From Camillea tinctor (Eukaryota; Ascomycota; Sordariomycetes; Xylariales; Xylariaceae): 64,000 nucleotides of DNA. Each line of letters starts with the position of its first letter. Position 1 is the first letter of the stretch. Shown in pieces: positions 55,866 through 64,000 of the stretch. The DNA is taken from positions 4,310 to 68,309 of the forward strand of contig MU394106.1 of NCBI GenBank assembly GCA_022578605.1, written 5' to 3'. The notes beneath the pieces were generated by a model. The model was given only the letters and a program-made list of their open reading frames with translations, did not search any database and was not told the DNA's origin. The position numbers were made by a program, and so were the translations under genes.

Positions 55866-58726
55866 GCGCTCGGGAGGGTATCATAAATTTGGATGGGGGA
55901 AGCGGAATAAATTCCAGAGAAATAAGTTTATTGTGCACGGCCGGTAGGAGAATCGCAAAGGTGTTTAGAACGGATTTAATACGAGCAAGGGCACCCAGGA
56001 AGCGCTGTTCCGAAGTTCGTCGGGACGGGATAGCCCGCCGGAAGAAGTTGGCCCTACATACCAGGTATCTCTAGGCTCGCTTATTACCGAGGGGAAGTCT
56101 GTTTTAGATAGCCTAGCTGGATGACGGACGTGTCGCCTAGGATGATCACCGTCAGATATGTAGGTTGGGGAGGGGGGTGGGATGCTGCGCGGAGTAGTTC
56201 GCGCGGAAAGCAAATATGCAGGGTAAGGTAAGGTGAGATAGAAGGTCCACGCCGCGGTGCTGCGGCACAGACGGAAAAAGTGACAAACGGAATGCGTCAC
56301 AAAGATAAAGGATAGGTCTACCTAGGTTTTGATGAAGAAAAGCACGTCATCTATGGCGCGACACGCTAGGAGTAAAGAATATGTGAGTAGAAAGGTAATA
56401 GCAGTAAGGTACACGGGCTCGTATACACGGCACGAGACCGGAGGGGTTACCGCTAACGGCGAGTCAGAGCGGAGGTATTGGGCATCACCAATAATACTCA
56501 CTCATATCCTGTTGTATATCACGTTATATTATATATATACGTAGGCAAAGATGCAATGCTTGGTAGAGTAGCATGAACCCCCTTCCCCGGGCTTATCTGG
56601 CAGCCGGCCTGCCTTGGTCTACGGGTAGGATCGTTTATTAGACATTGATTTCGGTCGTGCGTTTCTGTTTTCGTATACGAGATAAGACGAAAGGAAGGGG
56701 GGTTGACATGTAGGAAAAGGGGAAGAAAGGAGAAATGAGAAGAAAAAAGTGAGAGGGACTGGAGGGAGAAAAGATGAAATATGATAGCTCATATTCAACC
56801 ACCCGGACGTTTTCTACAAGAACAGCACCCTCGCGAGCCGGCGGCGAGGAGGGTCTACGGACCGCCGGCCGGTTGACACGATACGACTGTGAACGACCGA
56901 TCGCCGATTCGATGATGCACCGAATCAATAACGAAGCGAATCGTCTGCCAGAACAGGGTAGCATTTCTTTATATGCCCCATGTGCCCGACTCTCTTTGTC
57001 ATTCTTCATTATTAAGCTGTTATAAATGGAAAAATAGACAATTAGATAGACAGATTATTACGGTAACAATAGTCGGAAGGAATAGTAGCAACAACAACAA
57101 GCTGGCAAGCCATCTACATCATACGGCATAGGGCAACACGGCACGGCATAGCTGTTTTGCTGGTTCCGGCCCGCCACAATCTCGAGTTTGATTTGAGGCT
57201 CAATCTAGGCGGCTTCGGCTAGGTAGATCTATGCGTGACGACCTTAAAACGTGGCAGCCAAAGCCTCATTATTACGCCTCATTTCGTCACAGGAGAGGGG
57301 GCATGAGGATATAGGCTGTAGGATGATATGATCAACACAGTGATAAAACGTATGACCACGACAGCCAGCACACCTACTAACCTTGTTCATTATGCATTTT
57401 TGACAGTATAATAAGGACGAAAGGAAGGAAGAAAAAGAGAGGTCAATACAGTGAAGGGAAAAGGAAAAAAAAAAAAGAAAAAGAAAAGAGGCGAATAGAA
57501 AGGAAGGAAGGAAAAAAGACAGAGATAGTGACGGGAGAGGGGAAAAGGAAAACCGGAAATAGTGAAACCGTGCATGGATCCTAATCCGGGATGGAAACGG
57601 ATTAGGCGAATGGAGGAGAGTAGAAACAAGGAAAACGAGGAACGGAGTAAACGTGTGTCAATCATTGTTTGACGAGCAATGAAACAATCCAATTTAAAAT
57701 GGAAGCCCATGTTTCATTCTCGAACGATTTTGACAAAGAATAAGGTGAGAAATAGACGCCTTGGCAGCTTTGATTATAGTGTAGTTCACGGGGCCGTCCC
57801 GCGCTAGGGGAGAGGGGAGGGGGGGTTTTAAAAGGGGGGTGGATTGGCCGGGAGGGGGTCGGGGTTTTTTATTTTCTTTTTGTCCCAAACATGGACCGAT
57901 CCATTCTCGAAGGTTATTGAAAAGAAAGAAAGAAAAAGGTAGAAGGGAAAGAAGAACAAAGGATACTGTCGGTGTTAAGCAACAGGGTGCATAGCTCGCG
58001 CATTTCTTCTCTATTCTCTCTTCTGTTCCTATAATCTCCGCATATTGGGAAATAAATAATATCAAATTCAAAGACACACAACGTTAGGTTACATTGAAGA
58101 TGATGACGAGAGATATGCAAAGAGTGAGAGATAGAATGGGGAGATAAGTATAAAAAAAAGGCACATACGAAATCTGATTCGACCAAAGTCATTTCCGGTG
58201 CCTCTTCCTCCACTCCCCTCCCCCCCCTTTTTCAAGAGTTGGTGTTAAGTCATGTGGGGAATCCAGTTGAAAGAGGGAATTGGATGTCTTGCTTTTCGAG
58301 AAGCCTGTCAAGCAACGTGGGTTATGGGTCTCACGGCCTTTCACGTCAAAAAATATCGGGTCTAGGAGGGGGGTGTGGTCCTGCCTGTCAGCCCGGTATT
58401 CGTACCGGTTGGACGGGACTCCAACGTTCGCGCTCTAACGTTGTGACGTTGGATCCATGCTGCTATGTCAAAGTGTGGGGGGATGCTGTATCTTTTGTAT
58501 CTTTATCTCCTGTGACGGGCGGCCGCAGAACGAATCGGGCCACTTACATACACTATTGCTGCTGCTATGTTCATACTGGTGCACTGCTACAACTAGAGCG
58601 AGATAGAGCCCCGAGAATACCTCAAGGAGGTAACAAGTTCGTGTTGATACCTCCGATGCCGCCGCACGGGCGAAACAAACCGGGAAACAGGTAAAGAGGA
58701 CGCCTCTTTCCTCTCCTCATAATAAC

Positions 58727-58762
58727 ATAAATAAATAAATAAATAAATATATATATATATAT
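58727..58762. repeat. (AAAT)n(AT)n microsatellite
   Basis: AAAT-type units are followed by AT dinucleotides. This is a simple compound repeat in gene-poor DNA. Confidence 0.85.
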
Positions 58763-61700
58763 TAAAGTACGGTCTTATATGAGACTGCGCACCGACAAGA
58801 TACTGTCCTTTTTATCTTTCTCCCGCCCCCATCATGGCCGGTGAATACCCGATTGGGTAGAGAGATTCGAGGCTCTCGCCCCTCGCCAGCTTTCAAAGAC
58901 GGTGCTGTAATCACTCATACACCAGGCAAGAATTACGGCAAAAAAGCGGTAAGTAAGGGATACCGCCACGGAAGCAAACCTTGGCTTCTAGAAGTTCTTG
59001 GCAGAGTGCAGAACGAAACAAGGGGGTGAGAAGAGGGAAGGGGGGGTACTGGTATCGAGCGGTAGTTGAGAACTGGCAAGTCGGGTCTAGCGTTGCTCGT
59101 TGGAATGTGCGCTGGACCTATTACTTGCAGCTCAGGTGGGCCTGCGAATAGCGAGGCAACACGAAAGCTCTCCCACAACCCGGAAATGGTGGGCTGAGCA
59201 TATCGAACTACCTACTAGTAGTGTAAAGCACAAGCACACCCAGGACGAAACAATGCTGTCGCTGCTGCAACAGCAATCAGAGACTCCACATAAATACCAA
59301 CAACGACAACCACCTCGTTCGTTTTCTCTCTCGGCTTTGAGTCCGTGACCATCTTAGTACATAACTACAGTAACTAGCGACACCGCCCCGAACGCCGCTG
59401 CAACCGGTACCTTTCCATGAGACCCACTGCCGTAGGCTGTGCGTGCGTGTACGAGCGTGGGCGAGGGGCCTGCTAGATGTACGCAGTACGTGTCTAGACT
59501 TTTCTAGACGACTCGAAAAACACGCGACTGTCGTGAGGTCATTTTTAGCTCAATCGTGTAGAAATGATCAGATCACCGACGTGTCTCCAGTTCCAGTCGG
59601 CGACCATAGACTTTCACATGGAGGAAGGCAATCTTGGAGCGTGGGCGAGATGCGTCTCTGACATCTCGTTTACACACCATTTCCGTTCGATTCCGTCTTA
59701 TGATGGTGGAGCAACCAGAAGGGGGAAAAGGGAAGGGCGACGAGAGGGAGATGGAGATGGAGATGAAGAAGACCGCGGCGATATTAGAGAAGGACAACAA
59801 AATCAGGAGAGTCATGGGTTCTTTGTCACCGGGGACACGAGCCGGCACGAACGGGAAGAGGGGATTCGCAAAACGATAATGCGCCTGAGGTCCGAGCAAA
59901 TTGCTCGTTCGAGACTGCAACTAATATCTATGACCATCTGTTTTCATCGTGGCGGGTTCTGAAGGCGATTACGTTGCTACCAGCTAGGTCTGTGGGCGCC
60001 TCGCTTGTCATTCACTCGACCGGCCGGCAAGTTCATGAACCTAGAACCCTGATGAAATTAACGGCAATACTGTGCATCCAGGGGTTCTTTTAGCGTTGAA
60101 GGGTGTGAAGCAACAAGTGTCCGTTTAGCAGCCACGAGGGTAGTGTGAGTGTGTCCCTTCACGATATGAACTGGTCCGGATTTTGAATAGTAGGGCCCAG
60201 GGTAGAAATTGTTTGAAAGGTGAAAATCGAATCCTGTCGAGTTATCTAGGATGTGATGCCAGACGTTTATTTCCCTTTCGGGCGACTTGCATACAATTAC
60301 AGCCAACCAGATGACGATCTCCTAGTAGCCCGCTGGGGTACATCCTTCAATATAGCAAAGTTTAAAAAAAAGAGGTGCGAACGTGCAATACAGCGAAATA
60401 CATACCTAACTTGCCCCTGTATCGCACAACTTGGCAATCGGCCAGCCTATTCGCGAGTCCGCTCGGAGATACAAACACGTTTCTCCTTCATGCGAACGGT
60501 CAACTGGTTCGAGGGTGGACTAGCTAATGCGAACAAAGATAAATGTTATGGGACCCCCGGGAATATTTTATGTCATCTTTTTTTTTTCCCGTTCTCTATA
60601 CTACACAGGAACTCGAGAGTGACGTAACGTAAGATGGGTGTCGCGAATGCAAACGTGGGGTTCGGAAAAGTCAACTTCAACCAAAATTAAGGATTTTGCG
60701 ACGTGAAATCGTGAACAGCATCAAATACCCGAGTACACTATATAAAGCACATACAGCTAGCTACCCCACCCGAGGTACATACTCATACAGATAGGCAAGC
60801 CCTATCCCGGTAGAGTGTTTCGTACCTTGAAAATCTTGTTGGTCGCATTTTGGCCGCAGGGAGAGCGCATTGATGTGCAGTCACTAGACAAACAAAAGAA
60901 AACACACAGGGGACAACATCCAAGATACAGTGATAGCACTACTAATGATCGGTCGTCTGTCTTTGTGAGATGTCGTATGAGATTCATCGTCGCGCAAAGC
61001 CTGATCCGCCGTTCCGGAATCTACAGAAACACTATCGTGTAACAAAATTCTCTGGCGGGAGGGAATATGGCTAGTACCAAGGAGAAGGAATGGGGCTGGC
61101 AGGCGAAATTCCGTCATATGTCGTAGTGGTAGTGATGATTGATGATGATGGTGATGGTGATGATGGTTATTGTTGACAGCGGGTTACGGAGCTAGATTAT
61201 GAATAATGCCTACTTCCTTAACCTACAAACATACATGTAACCTACTGTATAAGGTTGTACACTATGTATGTGTGTATGTATGTATATATGTATGTATCCT
61301 ACAGTTGCATCTACATACTAACTCGTAGTAGCTTCTTGCGCTTTGGCCTCGAGTTAAAAGAGTCTTGGTGGAGCTCGTGCTATGACACAAAATTGGTCCA
61401 ACGGCTTTCTATATGAGAAGGACGAAACCAGCCTAGAGCGCATGTAAGGCGAATAGCTAAGAAATTCTGGAACTGCGGTTATCCTTGTTGACAGGCCCCA
61501 CTTGAATAAGTTAAAGCCCACTGCTAGGCTCTGGAGCCTCTTTCTCACGCCATGCCGTAACCCGTACTCCACTAACCCTTATTAACAGACCCAAGTTACC
61601 GGCACCTGTGGCAAGCTAAGAACAAGCTACGGCAGGCTAAAGGTAGCTAACTACCTAGCCTACATGCTGCTCGACGGAATCGTGCCTAGTAATGTACTCG

Positions 61701-63890
61701 GGAGGTTAGGCTGCTGGGCTGCTGGGTACGCGCATTTTGACAGAAGTGGGCTCTGCACATTACGGGGCATTGCCGCGTATAAAGAGTCACATATGCTGCA
61801 GGGTTGACGCCAGAAATAAACGAGTCCCCTGAGACACGATAACTCTTCCCCCGCAAGGTCTCCGGGTCTTGCTTGACCTTGACCTTGGAACCGTCCGGTC
61901 CAGCCGGCTATCGCTAGTCCTCGGTAAGGCAGGTTGAGCGAGGTGCAGTAAAAAAGAAAAGAAAAGAAAAGAAAAAACCCACGCCCCGGAATTCCACGAA
62001 CTCACGGTAGGAGAGCTTGTCGATTTCCTGCATCGCGTGACTTGGCCAAGCAGGTAACAAATGTTCTGGGAAATCATAGGGTAAGGGGTTGACCTACGAG
62101 CAACGTTTGTAGTATGTAGACGTAGTAGTAGAGTTGCATCCGACAAAGGGTGCATGTAATAATGTGGCATGCATGCAATGCAAGCAGGATTGCCAGGTGC
62201 TAGACACGTTGCTCTCGACGATACTTTCTTGTGTTCTCTTTTCTTTTTTGTGTTTAATAATACCCTGGTTGGGTGTTTTCTGCATAGACCCCTCGAATTA
62301 ATGTCATCGAGATTCTAAAAAGGGGGGCGATGGGGGAAGGGGATCGGAAAGCCTGCCCAATCAGCAACATAAAGCATACACCTAGTCATGTCATTAGAAA
62401 CCTCAAAATACCTGTTACTTTTTCCCCTTATCTATGGTCAAGCGAGGGCATTGTGACGATTACGATACTGACTAATTCGGAGCTGGGACCGAGTAGAGAG
62501 TGGTAACCAAAACCGAGGTAAGACTAGTTATGATACAATAATACTTGGGCATTAAGAGCCATGGCAAGGTTATTATTCCAAATGAGACAGGTCAAGGTGG
62601 ACCCTTGATAGCTCGGTAAGTGCTTCGATTACTTGATCGGGTTGATTAAAAACCCACGAGCCAATGAAAACTCAACAGACACTTAGGGCGGGCAGGGCGC
62701 GTTAGACAGACAGACAAGCTCGCTAGGTATCCTGGACCACCCCCATCGCATCAATGCTACATCATGTATTGTACCATGCCTACTGCAGTAAACCCTCCCT
62801 GCCCAATCCCATTTATAGCGGTGAAGTGATGTATTACTATGTGGGGGATCTGAGAGGAATTATTCTTTCCCACGCCCCCGCCCTCGCCCTCCTTGCCCTG
62901 GATTTTCCTCTTTCGAACCTAGACAGCCAGAGACGAAGCTCTAGAGCGCGGGTTCAAAAAGAGGCGACACACATTCGACGGCACTGAAAGCCTTAGCGAC
63001 AGCCTCTATCCCTTACATTACAGCCGTTGTTACACCACAGCAACCTTAGGTAGACGTTAATTAACCCCGCGCTTCAGAGGCAAGTAATCTATATGCGTTC
63101 GGAGAGCCAAGCCTGCAAGAGGGAAAAAAAGCAAAAATAAAAGTCGCGCAATGCCTTGGATACCCGGTTGTCTTTTCTACATGTACATGTATCCAATCTC
63201 TTCTTAAAAAAGGGGGGGGAGGGAAGGCAACAAGAGAATAAAAAAAAAAAAATAAAAAAAATAAAAAAAAGACAAACAGGAAGATCTGGTGTTTCTTTAT
63301 CTTATCCATCGTCCCAAAAATCATACGACGTAGTACAAGGCCATCGTTGCCCCCGACCGCAGCAGGACTTTAGCCAGAGGGAAATTGATAGCGATGCGAC
63401 AATGTCCAAGTACATACGTCTCTCCGCCTTCACATGACAAAGCCCCCGCGAGTAGGTAGAAAGATGGTGGGTTGCTTCTCGCTCTCGATACCTCTTATTC
63501 CATTAAGTCTTGCGCGAGAATCTCACACCGGATTGTTTACATGCTCGACCCGGCAGGTCCTTATACAGCCGTCTATCCAATCATGCCCTGTCCGTTCATG
63601 TATCCGACTATATACGTCAACGACAACATACTGGACTCGGTCTCTCTTTTTAAACTCGGTCATCATCCGACAGTCACACACTTCATTCAATTCACCCACA
63701 TGCACACTTTCACATTCACCCCCATACACCCCAATACACCCCATTTACTCATTCATTCATACGTACGTACATACACATACATACATTACATACACACTCA
63801 CAAACACGCAGGTAGGCACACGCACAGTTTCCCCTCCTTTTCCATCTCCTTTTCCATATTCTGTTTCCCCCTCCCCTCTCCTCTCCTCTC

Positions 63891-63953
63891 CTCTCTCCTC
63901 TCTTTTCCTTCCTCTCTCCTCTCTTTTCCTTCCTCTCTCCTCTCTTTTCCTTC
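63891..63953. repeat. 21-base CT-rich tandem repeat, 3 perfect copies
   Basis: Three identical 21-base units (CTCTCTCCTCTCTTTTCCTTC at 63891, 63912 and 63933; the unit's last base is dropped here for brevity of comparison only) lie in a long pyrimidine tract running from about 63820 to 63985. Confidence 0.88.
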
Positions 63954-64000
63954 CTCTCCCCCCTCCCTTTCTGCCTCCTCCCTCTCGTCTAACCTAACCT

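Larger units (their letters stand above)
54760..64000. other. Gene-poor right flank, no supported gene
   Basis: This covers 9.2 kb beyond the VIP1 stop. The longest frames (58239-58694, 59564-59962, 63434-63997) lack domains and have repetitive or biased composition. No RNA gene was seen. It contains C17-T15 at 55834-55865, purine-rich tracts (56690-56770, 57420-57560), an (AAAT)n(AT)n repeat at about 58727-58762 and GATGRT runs near 61137-61165. A-rich runs lie at 63240-63275 and CT-rich tandem repeats at the very end. The last 600 bases are strongly pyrimidine-rich on the plus strand, which in fungi often marks the upstream region of a plus-strand gene. Such a gene would begin beyond the window. 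Confidence 0.6.

Noticed and set aside
58239..58694. 151-codon frame on the plus strand.
   Set aside because: There is no domain, unusual Cys/Arg composition, no intron partners and no coding signal around it. It is a chance frame.
63434..63997. 187-codon frame rich in Ser/Pro/Leu at the window end.
   Set aside because: Its second half is only the translation of the 21-base CT-rich tandem repeat.
63988..64000. TAACCTAACCT at the right edge as a telomere start.
   Set aside because: It is not the CCCTAA unit, and two units are too few.
1..64000. CRISPR arrays, insertion sequences, operons, bacterial promoters.
   Set aside because: The window is eukaryotic. No regularly spaced repeats, transposase genes or operon-like gene packing were seen.

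Overview
The window is nuclear DNA of a filamentous ascomycete (Pezizomycotina), most likely a Sordariomycete. The evidence is short spliceosomal introns (mostly 50-120 bp, GTRNGT...YAG), CT-rich tracts upstream of genes, an intron-bearing nuclear tRNA-Pro, and proteins of clearly fungal type (FOX2, ECM11-like, UTP21, VIP1/Asp1). Species cannot be named from sequence alone. Gene density is low: about 14 protein genes, one pseudogene and one tRNA in 64 kb. Gene-poor flanks of about 8.7 kb (left) and 9.2 kb (right) carry only simple repeats.

Layout. 1-8667: no gene seen, with poly-C and poly-G tracts. 8668-9615 (+): FKBP12 prolyl isomerase in five small exons. 10973-11669 (+): F-box-like protein. 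13895-15122 (+): decayed FAD-dependent monooxygenase with four in-frame stops and an internal deletion. 15463-15559 (-): tRNA-Pro(CGG). 16191-21316 (-): complete seven-exon ABCC transporter (1544 aa). 23104-25095 (+): RNF216-like RBR ubiquitin ligase. 26457-27368 (+): acidic unknown protein. 28601-31662 (-): peroxisomal multifunctional enzyme FOX2. 33985-35224 (+): Tda10/glycerate-kinase-like P-loop kinase. 35600-37216 (-): ECM11-domain protein. 38044-39048 (-): GNAT acetyltransferase. 39998-41945 (-): MFS transporter. 42968-44167 (-): disordered, probably nuclear, unknown protein. 44687-47970 (-): UTP21, small-subunit processome. 49688-54759 (+): VIP1/Asp1 diphosphoinositol kinase/phosphatase. 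54760-64000: no gene seen. It ends in a CT-rich tandem repeat that looks like the upstream region of a gene beyond the window.

The genes do not form one pathway. Most are housekeeping: ribosome biogenesis, inositol pyrophosphate signalling, beta-oxidation, ubiquitin, prolyl isomerisation. The ABCC transporter beside the dead monooxygenase could be the remnant of an accessory (secondary-metabolite-like) locus, but no backbone synthase is present. Exon joins given below were reconstructed by hand. For each multi-exon gene the summed exon length is a multiple of three and the joins keep frame. I did not find a clearly new system. The most interesting points are the hydrophobic insert inside the RBR ligase, the decayed monooxygenase, the atypical FOX2 C-terminus with CCGAGG boxes upstream, and several unusual splice situations.
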